Positions 13,461-27,777 of a stretch of 64,000 bases of DNA are shown one piece after another. A program made the translations under genes and the position numbers. Origin of the DNA: Siniperca chuatsi. Taxonomy: Eukaryota; Chordata; Actinopteri; Centrarchiformes; Sinipercidae. A model generated the notes under the pieces. That model did not search any database, was not told where the DNA came from, and worked only from the letters and a program-made list of their open reading frames with translations. The DNA is taken from positions 26,648,955-26,712,954 of the forward strand of contig NC_058051.1 of NCBI RefSeq assembly GCF_020085105.1, in the 5' to 3' direction. How positions within the stretch are numbered: position 1 is the first letter of the stretch; the number at the start of each line of letters is the position of its first letter.

Positions 13461-15029
13461 AAACAAAACGACTCAATGATTCCCTCCAGAGCTGCTAACA
13501 CTACCAATGTAACAGCTTTAATGGTGAAGAAAATAGACCTAAGGTGAAGCAGTTCAGCCTTGTGCCATTACATTATTTTGAGGGAATTGTCCCGGGATGT
13601 CCAGTATAGACCAATAGTTAGACCAATAATGCTACTGTGTGTAATGGTTCCTTGCTAACTTATATTCCATCATTTTGACACACCTGGAAAATAACCTGCC
13701 ATAAAAAAGATAATGCACCATTACCAAGAAAATCCTCCAACTTCTTCCCTCTTGTCCACATTAATAATAATCCTATCTATACAGTTTGAGATAAACTTCA
13801 CATCACAATGCATACATACGAGTATAAGGTGAATAATATACACTGTAGTAGAAAGATAAAACACACAACGGAAGTCAGCAGAATAATATAAACAGAGGCA
13901 ATAGTAAATTAACTAATCAATAGCAACAGCAGATGAAAATATCATAATAGCATAAAATCAAAGAAGAAATATTATCAACATTTTCTACATCCAGGCACAG
14001 CTGATACCCACCCTCTATAAATTAAACAGAATAAAACATCGATTAAACGGCACATATTTAACTGCGCAGTACATTTTATCCTCTTTGTTAATTATTCATG
14101 AAGTACAGTTAGAAAGAACACAAAATAGTATGTCTCGTATAAATGTGTTTCCATCTCTAAATAATTTAGACCTCTGCAGCTACAAAAGTGCTTTAAGTGT
14201 GTGAATTAATGCGATAATCAAGACAACTGCTGAGAGAGCTTGTTTCAGATAGTAACACTAGCTAATTGATTTAAAACATATCTGTCTGCTGTCATTAGGT
14301 ATTCCTCCTATAAGCTACAAATAAGTGAGGAGGGGTGTGATGGTCACATGGTAATTTTGTAGAAGGTGCAGGCATATTTTTCACAGCAAATGAGGAGGTT
14401 GTGGCATATAAGGTCCTTGGTTTGATATGCAAATCAACTTCATCTGTGGCAAATCTTTCTGTGGTGAGAGCCCAGTGGCTGCAGATGTTGAACTTGATTC
14501 ATTGTGGCAAATGCATGACAAAGGGTTGGCTCACTCAAAGCTATGCTAATCAACATCAGCACTTCCAAACCTCTCCTGAGGGCCACTATGGCAGGATTTC
14601 TACAGTATATAGGCAGTGTGTATCGGTGTATCCTAGTGTGTATGTGTGTGTTTCATCATTGTCACAACGTGTTAATCAAAGATTCCCTACTCAGCTGTGG
14701 GGCAACAAGAAAAATATTTCTATTTTGACTCATAGTTAAGCTCATTAGTAACAGTCCTAAATTTTGTATGCAGGATTTGATGCATGGTGCTCTGAAGCTA
14801 CAATACAACCGATGAAGCAATGATCTGTAAACAAATAGATTTGCCAATGAATATCACACGAGAGCCTGTAGGATTTACAGTGAAATACACACATCCTATT
14901 ATTGTTAGGCCCCCAAAAGGGGCTTAAAATACTTCTGAAGCCATATCACAATGTTTTTCAGTGAGGCTGAGCACACAACACAGTGATGAACAAGAATGAC
15001 ATTGTCTGTAGTATGGATAGGGATCAGCA
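13461..15029. other. Intergenic DNA, no gene seen
   Basis: AT-rich unique-looking sequence with no supportable exon, RNA gene or repeat boundary. Confidence 0.5.
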
Positions 15030-15310
15030 CAATTATTCTGTGTCCAGGTGAAATGCGCACCGAGCAGTATCTCATCCAAACATGTCCTGAATGTCACTGA
15101 GATGAGGTGTTTAATTGAGCTCCTGTCAGCACGGCCCCAGAAGAGTGATAGAGTCCACAAGAGTCGATTCTCATCGCCCGCTGTCATGCATATCAATCGC
15201 AAGTTATGTAAATGCTATCAGCTTTTTCCTATTAAATATTCTCATGATTGCTTTACAGGTCAACGCAATGCAAACCCTTAATAAAAAGCCCAGAATTAGA
15301 GGGCTGCACC
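15030..15310. promoter_or_regulatory. Candidate conserved non-coding element
   Basis: A unique block with octamer-like TTATGTAAAT, ATGCATATCAATC, TTTAATTGAGC and GATTGCTTTACAGGTCAACG words and no repeat matches in the window. Short frames cross it but none shows exon structure. The call is tentative. Confidence 0.25.
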
Positions 15311-15619
15311 CACTTTTAATGGACCACTGGTTAACTTACTCAATACGTGATGAGAAGGCAGGCAACAAATCAGCTCAAATAGCTCTGTTTGGTGTGGTGT
15401 TATAGTTTTCAGGGTTTAATCAGGGTTCATCAATTTAAACTTAAGACTTTTAAAGACATTTTTATTACCACATAGAATGCAATTCAATATCTGTTTGACA
15501 ATGTTAAGTACAGAATAAAACCAGTACGGGTGACATGGCAGAGAATTATGTATTATTATATCACATTTTTTTCAGTAATTTACAGCAGTATGTGTAGTAG
15601 CTTAACAACGCTTGTTATT

Positions 15620-16027
15620 TTTGGAAGAAGTTTTCAGTTCCTTTACTTAAGTAGAAGTACCAATACCACACTGTAAAAATACACCATTACAAGTAAAAGC
15701 ATTGCATTCAAATTTCTACTTAAGTAAAAGTACATAAGTATTATCAGCAAAATGTAATTAAAGTATTAAAAGTAAAAGTACTTGTTCTCTTTGAGCCTCG
15801 AACAATTATTTAAATGTTTACTGAAACGTTTAGAGGGGAAATCTCTCTGTAATGGACCTGCTAACAACTCACAGACACCTGAAACGTGACAAGGAGCCCG
15901 AACTCTTGAATTTTAGTAGCTTATCAAATGCTTTTTAATGTAAAGTCTTCAACTCAAAAGTAACTAGTAACTACAGTTGTCAAATATATGTAGTGGAGTA
16001 AAAGGTACAAGTTACTTTCCACCACTG
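15620..16027 (-). repeat. 'ACTTAAGTA' hAT-like MITE
   Basis: It runs from a degraded GGAAGAAG terminus through TTTACTTAAGTAGAAGTA blocks to the inner terminus CTTTCCACCACTG at 16,027. The 5' terminus is eroded and no target duplication could be matched. Confidence 0.8.
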
Positions 16028-16949
16028 GCTATAGCATTAGCTTGCTCACCAAACAGCTATGAACTGGAGACGAAAATATAAGTCAGTGTAGTCCTTTAAC
16101 ATTAAAAACAAACATTCTCTCATAGGTTGATGACAGTAACTACATCAGCACTTTCTCCAGTGTGTACAGTAAAATATTGCAGCAGAGTGCTGCTCTTCAG
16201 ATCTGAAAGCAAATGAAGGCGGAGAGGATCAATGATGTCTTTGATCTATTCTCTGGGTTTTAGAGAGAGAGAGATGTAGAAGAAAGGGTCTGCTTTGAAA
16301 GTTGGAACCTAAAAGTGAGGTGTATTAGGAACATTTTAATGTTTCATGTTGTATTTCCTTTTGTAACGTTTTTAATGCATTATGTAAAGCCGTTTGAATT
16401 GTCTTTCTATATGAAATGTACAACACAAAATCATCCTGATCTTAAGAACTGATGGCCAACCACTGGTCTTGTAAATTTTTATTTTGAATGACACACTTTT
16501 GAAGGGCTTCAAGTTACAACATGAATAATATTTTAGACAGTATTAACAATTTATTGACTCCATGTGTTGTCAGCGTTATTGCACACCAGCCTTACCTGTG
16601 TAATTCATAAACAGAGCAAACCAAATAATCATCAGATTAAATAATTCAATACTGCTGGCTCATACATCCACATAAACCTGATCTTCATTCTTATGTACAT
16701 TGCTGTGGAACTGAGGGTACCCATTTCCACCAAAAACTTGTCTTAAAGTATCTAAAACATCCTTTGTGCGTTTCGGTATCTCAATGTTTTACACTGACAA
16801 GAAGACATTTGAACTGTAGCCAAAGAACTTAAAGACTTTTTGATGAAAAAAAAGTTAGACAATGAAGCATGACAACAACATTTACTGAGAAATAAAAGAA
16901 AGAATATGCTTACAGAATAAAAAAACACTTGGATTATTCTCTGCAGATA
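16028..16949. other. Intergenic DNA, no gene seen
   Basis: AT-rich sequence with no supportable exon or clear repeat boundary. Confidence 0.5.
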
Positions 16950-17690
16950 GATTGTAATGCGATTGCAATGGTGATCCCCTTACTTTACCTCTAGTGCCAC
17001 CATCGGGTTGACATTGTGGGTTGTGAGTGAAATGTCTCGACAACTATTGGATGGATTAGCATTAAATATGGTACAGCTATCCATGGTGCCCCGAAGATGA
17101 ATCCTCATGTCTCTGGTGACTTCTGACATCTCTCCATACATTACTGCATGTGTATAGTTTGTGTGTGCATGTGTGTATTTAGGGCCACACACACATTGAA
17201 TTTCCCCTAGAGGGATTAATAAAGTATGCCGCCTTCTTCTTGTGAAATATCTCCACATCTACTGGATTGGCACAACATTATGGAAAGACGTTCATGGCTT
17301 ACTAGACGATGTATCTGAATGACTTTGATGATCCCCCAGCCTTTCCTCTAGTGCCATGAGGTTGACATTTATGGTTTTAAGTGAAGTGGCTCAACAACTA
17401 CTGGATGGATTTTCATGAAATTTGGTACAGTCATGTTCCCCTAAGGATGCATTGTGATAACTTTGGTGATCCTTTACTTTTCAACTAGCGGCATCATTGG
17501 TTTATGACCAAATTCCTGCAAAACTAATGACATTCCCATCAGCCTCAGCTGTACCTTGTGTTTAGTGCTAATTAGCAAATGTTAGCATGCTAACATGCTA
17601 AACTAAGACTGTAAACATGGTAAAACATTATACCTGCTAAACACTGACATGTTAACATTGTCTGCGTGGCTGTAGATTCTTAGTCTTGTT
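16950..17690 (+). repeat. Modular 'ggatggatt...ttagcatgctaac' repeat
   Basis: Degenerate modules recur, each containing an 'aacaactattggatggatt' line, then 'aaatttggtacag', 'gatgaatcc', 'ctttggtgatcccc' and 'ctctagtgcca'. After them comes a tail with GCTAATTAGCAAATGTTAGC and TGCTAACATGCTAAAC. Inside it, at about 17,195-17,240, a LINE/SINE-type 3' tail (cccctagagggattaataaagta) is inserted. Confidence 0.8.
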
Positions 17691-18270
17691 TTAAAGTTGT
17701 AATATGATGACCCTGTTACTATATTTCAATAGTTTGCAGTGGGCTTAGATGGAGCTATGGGACAACTCACAATATTTTAGAAAGATATTTTAGCTATATA
17801 TCATCTTGTCACCCATGCTTGTTCAGGTTTACACTTCTAGCCTAAGGTTTGGGAGATGCTGCTGTTGTTTCTGCTATGTGCTGTTCTGGCAACCGCAGTG
17901 TGTTTACAAATCACAGGCAGCCAAAAACTACTCAGTATGGGAGAAATGACTGAATCCTCATTGTGAATCATTCCTGCTTTCAAGTGAATGTCTGGTCAGC
18001 TGTTTACTATCAGTGGTGAGTTGGATCAGATGCTGAGGCTGCCAGACAGATTCTGTAGGAAAATGTAGCAGGCGAGTTTCTGGTGGAAATTGAGTTTCTG
18101 TTTGGAATTATTTCAACTGCTAAATGGATGCATTAATGGCTGAGTGGAAGGATGGATGAGTGAATAAGTGTATAGATTAATTGAGAGATGGAAGATTGCA
18201 TTTGTCTTATTCTTTTAGTGGCGTGGCTCTGGGGCTGGCAATGTCAGGCTGTTGAATGGGCAGTTGGTTG
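17691..18270. other. Spacer between two modular repeats
   Basis: No exon is seen. It may contain diverged fragments of the flanking repeat family. Confidence 0.4.
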
Positions 18271-19015
18271 ACCACTTTGATCCAGACTGAAATATCTCAA
18301 CAACTATTTGATTGATTGCCATGACATTTTGTATAGACATTGTGGTCCCCAGAGAATGACATTTACTGACTTTGGTTATCCCCTGACCTTTCTATAGCAC
18401 AATTGTGAGGTTGAGATTTTTGTTTTTGGTGAAATGTCTTGACAACTAACGGATGGATTATCATGACATTTGGTATATATCCATGGTGCCCAGAGGATGA
18501 ATCCTAAGTACTTTGGTGATCCCCTGAGTCTTCCTCTAGTGCCACTAGCAGGTCAAACTTTTCACTTATGCACTGAAATATCTTAACATCTATTGATTGG
18601 CACAAATTTTTTTACAGACATTCATGGCTCCTACATGATGTATCCTACTGATTTTGGTGATCCCCTGACTTTCCTCTAGCGCCACCAAGAGGTTCTCATT
18701 TGTGGTTTTGAGGGAAACGTCTGGACAACTTTTCTATTTCATGCCATGAAATTTGGTAAAGATATTCGGGGAATATAAATGTCTTTACGGGATGAATTGG
18801 AATAACTTAAGTGATCCCTTAACTTTTCATGTAGCGCCATCATCAGGTCAAAATTTTAATTTGTACAATACTTAGCTGCCGTACTTTGTGTTAATGCTAA
18901 TTAGCAACTGTTAGCATGCTAACATGCTAGACTAAAATGGTGAACATGGTAAACATTATTCCTACTAGCATGTTAGCATTGTCATTGTGAGCATTTTAGC
19001 AAATCTGGCTTCAAG
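18271..19015 (+). repeat. Modular 'ggatggatt...ttagcatgctaac' repeat
   Basis: About four degenerate modules of roughly 100-130 bp follow one another. Each has the order 'atctcaacaact / gattgccatgacattt / gacattc...ccagaggatgaat / ctttggtgatcccctga / ctctagcgccac'. The block closes with the GTTAGCATGCTAACATGCTA tail. It is the same family as 16,950, 33,305 and (reverse) 36,125. Confidence 0.85.
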
Positions 19016-21099
19016 AAACTGCAACTTTTCCATAAACTAAATAGTATATTATTGTCCTGTGTTTCGGTATATCCTGTCATGTTCTATTATATGCTGGGTA
19101 TTAGCCTGGTTTCAGTATAAATACTCCAGTTTATCTGTCTTAAGTACAAAATGATTGCACTGATTATCTCCCAAATGTTCCTAATAAAGCCTTGTATACT
19201 GTCACTGTTAATATGGAGGCTTCTTCTTCTTCATAAGCCCCAAAAGCCCACCCCAGGGACCTACTGCCCCAGGCTACTTATTTATGGTCTGATAGGTGTG
19301 TTAGTAATTTAAGACGTTTATTGCCTTGCATTGAGCAGGTGCAGAAACGCAGAACCCGGAGATGACAGAGTAAATGAGGTTGCTTTCATTCCAAAGGAGG
19401 AAACGTGATCTAGTCACCACGGCAACTGAACCCAGGGATGCACAAAGGCTTAAGGGGTTATATGAGCAAAAGGAAAACCTCTAATTTGGATCAGCAATGT
19501 GTCAGAAACATGAAATATAACTGTCACATAGTTAGGCATCTCACAAAATTTATTGTTTAACTGAACTATAAACTTATAAACAGTAAGTTTGAAAATACAG
19601 AGTGCATACATGTTTTTAGTGAAATTCTCTCTCCTACCAAATGTCTGATTCATCCAACAGATTCTGTGTGAGTGAATCAAGTAGCTCGCGGATCCTTTCG
19701 AGCATATACTAAAGTACTATAATTAAGATATCTAGCAGCCCTCTGAGCAATAAAAAGACAATATACCTGTGCTAAATGTGGGCAAAGCAAATCAGTTTGT
19801 CTGTGTTTAGAAGGTGCTCCCATCCCAGAGTTCTTACTAACCCTTCCTACCTGATATATTCTCCCTAAACTCAGCTTCCCCGAGCATGAAATCATTCAGG
19901 CAGAATGATAGGATGTTTGGCTGTGGAGCAGTAGCGTGAGATTTGTTTCTGTGCAGATAAACACAGTCTGGACTGTTGTCTCAGCAATTGAGAACACTTT
20001 CTATTTCAATTTCAAAGTGTGCTAGGCAGAAAATAATCACCCAAGAAGCAAACAGGTTCAGCAACTCGCCTAACTGCCTTGGATATCTTAGTTGACAGTC
20101 TTAAAGATATGGAGACAAAAGATTTTTGTTTTGATACCATACCACCTGCCATCACAAACACTTTATACCTTCTTCAGTGTGTTTAAAAGAATAGTTTCAC
20201 AATCACAACAACTCACAGGAAGAAACACAGATAGAAACACAAATACTAAGAAAAGTCATCAAGGCTAAGACTAGAAACAGGTTGACAACCTGTGAGTTTG
20301 GTCAACGTCTTGCTATGTAGCTAGGTCTTTGTTTACGTAACATTTGTAGGCTATAATTTCACAAGTTGTATGTTTTTAACCAGCATTGACAAAACCACCT
20401 CTTTAAAAACTTTGAGTAACGTTACACATGTAATGTTAGTAAAACGAGGGAAAACCCATATAGCATTAAGCTTGGCTAGCTTACTGGTATGGCTAGTGTT
20501 AGCTAGCATTAAACTACTTTCTTGGAATAAAATGTCTTTTATAAAAACTAAGAGAGCTGTTTCTACATTACTATACTTAACCAAATGTCGCTTGGTGACC
20601 CACCTAATTTATTAGTTAACATCAACATTATACAGATCTTTTCAGTTGAGTGTTAGTTAGAAGGTTAACGAACTGGCTAGCAGTTAGATATTTGAGATGC
20701 TAGAGTGGAGGCAAATCACGATGTTCCCACGGTCCTGTGTTCCCAGGGCTATCTTTGCAGTTCAAATTGCAAAAGAACGAAGGGATATGGCTGTTTCAAC
20801 TGCAATCTGAATGGTAAAAATCTGTTCAGCCACTGTCAAGATATCAATGTCTAAAGTCAAGAGGGCGTAGGTTTCAAGGAGTATAACATCAGCAGGCTGT
20901 AAGCTGTAGGTGGGTGATATTGACCTGGGAAACATACACTGAACATTTGACCTAGGGAATAAACTTTGCTGAGAACATAAAACCTTTTGAAAGGTCTCCT
21001 TAACGTGTCATATTAAGAGGATATTGAGGGAACATAGGACCCTGGGAACATAGATACGCTTCCGTTAGAGCACAATTTACACATATCTTGTGTTGAAAT
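19016..21099. other. Intergenic DNA, no gene seen
   Basis: No supportable exon. AT-rich with scattered repeat-like words (gctagcttactggtatggctag near 20,475). Confidence 0.45.
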
Positions 21100-22400
21100 G
21101 CTCATGCTCAAGAAACATAGACCGTTAAAGTGCAAGAGAAACGTCTAAATAAAAGAAACTGCGACCAGCCTGGGTGGGCCAACAGAGAGAGCTGACGTCC
21201 TGACGTATCGTCCAAGCTAGCCTCTGTTCCACTAGCTTCAGTAACTTAGTGCAATCTGCCATTCAGCATTTCTTTCACTGGTCTTTCTAAAACACTGAAG
21301 CGTGCTCCTGGGCTTTCTGCTCCATATTCTAAGACAAGTCGGCATCCACTACAGCACTTAGAATTTGAAACCGGCACGATTTTAACGAAGTTAAACAATG
21401 TTACTTACACCATCGTACCTTGGTTTCATCCATATCCATAAAAATCACTAACACTCTTCTAAAGTCATCTTCCATCACTACACAATTATTGTGGCCAAAA
21501 GAAATCACGATAACAATATTATCACAAAATTTATAGAAAATCATATTTTTTTTTATGCTATCAGTCAAAAAAATCTTCTTCTTTTTCCAATTTATGGCGG
21601 ATGGCAACCAGCGTTAAGGTGCATTACTATGGCAAAGTGAGAACAGAAAGAAACAGAAATGATTTAAGAGGCATTGGATTATCTAGACAATATTATCATG
21701 TGTATTAACAAGATATTAATATTTAATTTTTAAATATCATGGTTAGCGTTAATACCGGTATATTGCGACACCCCAAGTTCAGAGCCATTTGAATTGCTAG
21801 CTTATATCCTTTTTACACCAAAATTAGCGCATTTATGCAGGTTTTTAAAATGGTGGGCAGGTGACAGGTGTGTTTTCCAGTGTTTGTGTGCTCTGAAAGA
21901 CATCACAGTTCGGATATAAACTCACAGTTGACTGACTGTTAGCCTAGCATGCTAATACTACATAAACATATGGATAAGATGTTTATAGACATTTGCAGAT
22001 AGAAACAGATGAAAGAGTCACCGATAAATAACCGTGTCTACTGCAGTGTCATTTGACCTGGGAAGTGAACAGACCTACTGGATTTTCTCTGGAAAAAGGA
22101 AAAAAAAAACTTCTGTTGCAATTAACAATAATAAAATGGGACCAGGATCAATAGATAGTGACTAGATAATAAAGTGACAGTATATGTAATTTACTAACTT
22201 GTGTATGAACTAGCCGCAGCCCCTCGACTCACCTCACCTCTTTTATAAAGTCTTGACTTTTAACCGGCAATGATCTCGGGCTTGTGGGAAATGGTGTTTG
22301 TTAAAGGCAGCTAAAACAGAAATATTGAATAAACAATGATATTAGATAGTTTTTTTTATATATATATAAATAACCATCCTTATCTAAACATATGGAGTTA
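21100..22400 (-). repeat. Dispersed repeat region
   Basis: The right end (about 22,262-22,398) is the reverse complement of 8770-8870. The left part contains words common to such fish repeats (gcgttaaggtgcattact, ataccggtatattgcgacac). Boundaries are approximate and more than one element may be present. Confidence 0.5.
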
Positions 22401-25400
22401 ACCACATGCATTGAGTAAGGTTATGTTCAAAGGCTGGATTTTTAGTTATTTGCACTATTACAAATGTCAGTGGGATTTGGAATGAGGTTTTCTTACTTCT
22501 GGAATAAAAGCCGGAAGTTTTTCTTGGACTCTCTAATGGGCCACCACAGACTGGCTCGGCACAGTGCTGCAGCTTCCCTCTTCAGTAGCCGGCAAGTCAA
22601 AGATCCCCTTAAACATATAAACGGTTCTATTTTCTGTACAAATCTAATATTGATTATTTGATTTGGGAGATTGAACCCTGGGGCTCCTTATTGAAGAGCA
22701 AGATTATTCGGTTCAAGCAGCAGTCCAGCAGGCCACACTTAGCAGGCAGTGCTCTTTGTTCCCTAATAATCAGTTGAGGTCGTCTTCTGCCCACCAACAC
22801 TCAGTATAATAACACAGCTGCCTCAGAAATGTGGCAGTAGGCAGGAGCCCCCGAATCTAAGCGCCTTTGGTGAGAAGGAGGCAAAGCCACTCTTCGAAGA
22901 CAGGCTGCAAGGAACATAAGGCTCTCCAGCCCTCCCAGGGTTCGATGTCTTGTTATTTTCCACAGACGGTACCAAAATGAACAGTTTTGTCAGCAGGGAC
23001 GCTGCTGTGTTGGTGTCACTTCCTCTGTACACACAGTGAGAGAGGTAGCAGGCTGAGAAATGAGGGAAAGTGGGCTTTTTTGTTATTAGCTGTTCATTTA
23101 GTTGGCATCTTACATCTGAAGATTATTTGGGAGAGTGCTGGTGAGGGATCAGTCATGTACTGTAGAATTAAATAAGGCTGAGGATTGGAATACACAAACG
23201 TAAAGCCAAATATAGAATTATCCAATTATTTCTTTCATTCGCTGTCACCGTCCTGAAGTGTCACCACATCTGTGGCTCTGTTCCAGTTATGGCACTCTGA
23301 CTTATTGAATTTCTGTTTAACATGTTGTCGGAATAGGGCAGCTTGTTCATTTTAACTAGATGAATCATATGATCTGGAGACCAGATTGATTGCATGTAAT
23401 CAGCGCAGTTAAAATGAGTGGTAGGGATGAACAATTCATTTTTTTTAGTTTCATTTTCAGAGAGCTTTATTTATTTTTTGCTTGGCCCACTGAAAGAGCA
23501 TGACATCTTTGAGGACAGCTGACTGACTGATTAAAGTCGACTCTGAGTGTACAAAATAATTATGTAAGGCAAGATGACTAATGCATACTCCAACACTCTC
23601 ATCCCAAGTCTTGCATGGTCGCAGTGATAATGAAAATCAGTTTTTGCACATAAGAGAGTAGTTAACATCCTCTGCTATTTTGTTTGACTGTGTCACTCTG
23701 TGCCTTGTAGCCCTGGGCCATCTAGCACTCATGCATAGATTGTGTGACAGCATGATTAATTGCGTTGTGTTCGCAGATGGATATGCGAGGAGTCCTCGGC
23801 AGTGAGGGAGAAGTAACTGTTTATTCCTTGTGTGAAGGAGGGGACTGGTATAATGATAAATGAAACCACAGAAACATTTCGCTGATGTCTTAGAAAAACG
23901 CTGTCTAGGAATCTCCAAACTATATATTTTTCAGAAGGATAAATGACTTCTAATCTTCCATTTAGGCACTTTGATGCCCTCTGTAATGGCAGCATAAACT
24001 ATCACGGTCACATTCAATTTAAAAGACTGAGAAGGGCCGTCAGGCAATTTTACTGCAAATGCAGAGAGAATAGAGAAGATTTAGCAAATTCCAACTATAT
24101 TTCTCTTAGTGTGCACTCAGCAAATGCAGATGTGCCAACAGAGGTAATATCCACAAGTAGTGTCCCACTCATCAGTAGCATATGATTGGATTAGACTGCA
24201 GATTATCGCGTAGGCTGTGAGTGCCAGGCAAGCAAATAACCATTCCTTCAGAAATTATCAATCACAATAAACCAAAACTAAAGTGTTTTCCCGCAGGGAA
24301 TGTATTAGCAATAGAAAGAAAAAAACTACCTTACATATAAGATAAACTGCAACTGCAAGCACAGCACAACCAAGACTGATGACTGGGTGCAGGAGATGTG
24401 CACGTTTATGTGTTCCTCAGACATACAGTGCAATTTATGGTAACCAAACACAAAAAGAAACACATTTCAATCATCTGCATTTCAATCTCATCACTGACAA
24501 CTGACAGGGTTTTATGATTATACTGTGCAATTTTGTTTTCTTCTGCAATTCACTTGGCATAATTTCTCAGCAACCACAAAGATGGCATCTGATAATGATC
24601 AAGACTCACAGATGACTGATCATGAATGTGATGTTACACTTTTTGTTGTAATCTCAGCAGGGCATGTAAACACTGGCTGGATGAAAAGAGAGAACGCTTT
24701 AAGGAAACGGCCTCAATGTGTAATTTGGCATTAACCATGTATTACATGTGTGTCACGGAAATAATAGTGACAGCCAAACGTTTGACGGGATTTTCAGTCT
24801 GTGCTGGGATACTAATGCACACACACAGTGATGCCTGAGTGAAAGATGCTCTTCATGACGTGGTAGGCGGCACATGAACAGTGTAGCTGTAGCTCTTGCA
24901 ACATGGATCAACAAATAAAATGTGGCTCATTTGGATCACCTTCGAGCACAGGGGAGGCCATTACACCGCTCTACCATGTCTCCATCACTACATTATACAC
25001 ATTATGGCAGCTACAAGACATTAAATAGTAGACACAAACTCGGTGGTGTTGGAGAAATGTGTAAAATATACAGTGAATTGAGTTATACATGTCAGAGGTT
25101 GCAATGTGGGAGTCATCAAGCAACATTTAAACAAAGAATTGATGTTTTGCCTTAGGGAAAGAAAATAATTTAGCTGTTGTTCTAAGATACCTCTTTCTCC
25201 ACATGAAACAACCTAATTATCATGGATAAATAAATGTATGGTGAGGTCCCAGTGTAACAGCATCTTAAACTACAAATGAATACAAATATTCACTATCTTA
25301 GCAGAAATAAATCTGCTCTCAGGTGTATTTTGCAAGCACTGTAGACAATCATAAATAACCATGCAAGTAAAAATAATATATAATAATAAAATTTTGAATG

Positions 25401-27658
25401 CATGAATAATAATGACTGAAAAAGAATGCATATAAAAAGTTTTGAAACCTTTATTTATCCAGGGATTGCTTTGCTGAACAAGCCTTAGCAGCATCCTGCC
25501 TCTGTGTGATACAGTTAAGTACAATAAAGATGAATTTGTTCAATATTTTATGCCACTACCTCATGTTTTGCTTTTCCCCCCAGCACCCAGATCCACAAAT
25601 AATAACACCTACTTATTCAACAAGCCCAGGGTGCCTTATTATCGAGCCATTCAAAGCTGTCACCCATGGAGAGACACCGCTCTGCAACAATACATTTGGA
25701 ATTCAATTAACCAAAGGACATCTTGACCTTTGATATAGTAGCACAACATAAGAAGGTAGTTATAATCATGTGTTATATAACTGCGTCCAGGTACAACATG
25801 CAAAACTGTATATGCAAGTCACAGCTTTGTTTTCAAACAGACTCAAGGGTTCAAACTTCTGCAACTTCGCAGTTTTCTCCCTTCATCAGCAACCCTGTGT
25901 GTTTACCACTTGTCCACCTCTTCTTGCTTTCTCTGTGTTATTCCACTTCACTTCTCTCAAGCCACCCCTCTGTCTCTATTGATCAAACTTCTTTATCGGC
26001 GGCTTCTTTCACTTTCTGTCTCCAGGGAGCTGTATTGACATTCAAAGCTGCAGTCTGTCATATCAATAATTTACACAGCAACTGTGCTGTGCCCTTAAAT
26101 ATATAAAAGAACACCACAACAGCAAATGTTCATAAAGCATTAGTGTTGTAGATGTAAACACTGTTCAGCTGATTTACTGCTGCGCCATGAGAGGGTTTTA
26201 TAAACTGAATGTTTGTCTGATTTTATGCCCATGGCAAGAAATAATATAGAAATGAGTTGACTGCACTTTATACAGTGCAGTGCTTGGTGGTGACTACAGT
26301 TATTGTTCCATTTGAATTATTTAAATCGATTTTATTCCTAATGTGTAAATTAATAAATGTTGTTCATTTCCAAATTTTAACTGAGAATACATTCTAGTCA
26401 TATCAATAAAAAGACCGGATTTTTGTCAGGGCAAATGAGCATATGTTTGGTCTGGCCATGAGGTACATCAAACAGTTTGATTACTTGAGATATTTAATAC
26501 AATCATACACTGTTTTTGAGAGAAATACTGTTGTTGCAAATATTTTGCAAAAAAAGCTCTTCAAAATTACAAAAAGTACAGAACACAGAGATGTGAGAGG
26601 TAATATGAAATATGGTTGACACATCTGACCTGTGTAATAATGATGTAAACTTGGGAGATTTGAAATTGTTTTTAACAAAAAGAATCACAAAACATTATGT
26701 CAGACTCTAAACTGCATGAATACTAACTCTGAAACATACATATTTCTGCATGTATGTACATGCAACCCTTTTTGAAACTAGCTAGTAGTTACTTAGAACT
26801 TATTTTACACACAAACCTATTGTTAAATAATAGATTTACAAGTAGTTGGTGCAACCCAATCCTGAAGTATAGCATGGAAACTTTAAATTAAAAGCCTTTA
26901 CATACAGGAGAGTGTTCAGCTGGTAATTGTCTGCAGTTTACAGTTGGCCTGATGTAAACAGACAGGCTGTGTCATAGCCTTGCCACTACAAAAATGTAAC
27001 CCCTCTAAATTGATCATTTTACAGAAGCAAAGTTTCGTTTACAGCCAGCGCAATGTAGTCAGGGATATCCAGAAGCTTTTTAGTGCCAATATCATCTTTT
27101 TTTACCATTATTATTCCATAATTAATGTGGGAGATATTAAATGGGGCAGATTTTATTTTTGTGCTATTCGTCAACAGATGTTAAGTGTGGCTATAACATA
27201 AAAACTATAAAATGTCTCCATCTAGTGACTGAACTGGTGTAAATATCTGTTTTCATCTCTCACTTGGGTGTTGTTGGAGCACTGTGGCAACACAGATCAC
27301 TCAAAGAAGTGATAAAATCTTCACCTGACAGTAGATTATTTTTCCAAGGTTTTTACAGTATTTGTAGCCAATAAGGTGGGACCAGATGAGCAGAATGGCT
27401 CTGTTCTGACTATGTTTGGTGATCATATTTGAACCGTATCACGGCTCTGGTGAATTCAAGATTTCTGTTTGTTTTTACCTTAAAAGCTGCTATAATCAAC
27501 AACTTATCAAATGACTATGTGTATATGAAAAGTGTTGCTCATAGTGGCGAACCCACAGATAATCATCACCCCCCGACTCTGCATTTCACTTCAGCTGTAC
27601 GGAGCTTTATAGCATTTTTCCGCTCATTGTTTTGGTTTTACTGCAAGTTTACTGTTTT
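22401..27658. other. Long intergenic stretch without a gene
   Basis: I scanned both strands and found no exon with paired splice sites and protein-like composition. The open frames here are short and lack family resemblance. No tRNA-like cloverleaf or clear transposon terminus was seen. Confidence 0.45.
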
Positions 27659-27777
27659 ATATATATATATATATACACACATACATATATACATATACAT
27701 TCATATATATACATATATACACATATATATACACACATATATACATATATATACACGCACACACAGACACACACATA
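27659..27777. repeat. Compound (TA)n/(CA)n microsatellite
   Basis: About 120 bp of TA, TACA and CACA units. It produces the Tyr/Ile/His/Thr-rich frame across 27,429-27,845, which is an artefact of the repeat. Confidence 0.95.
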
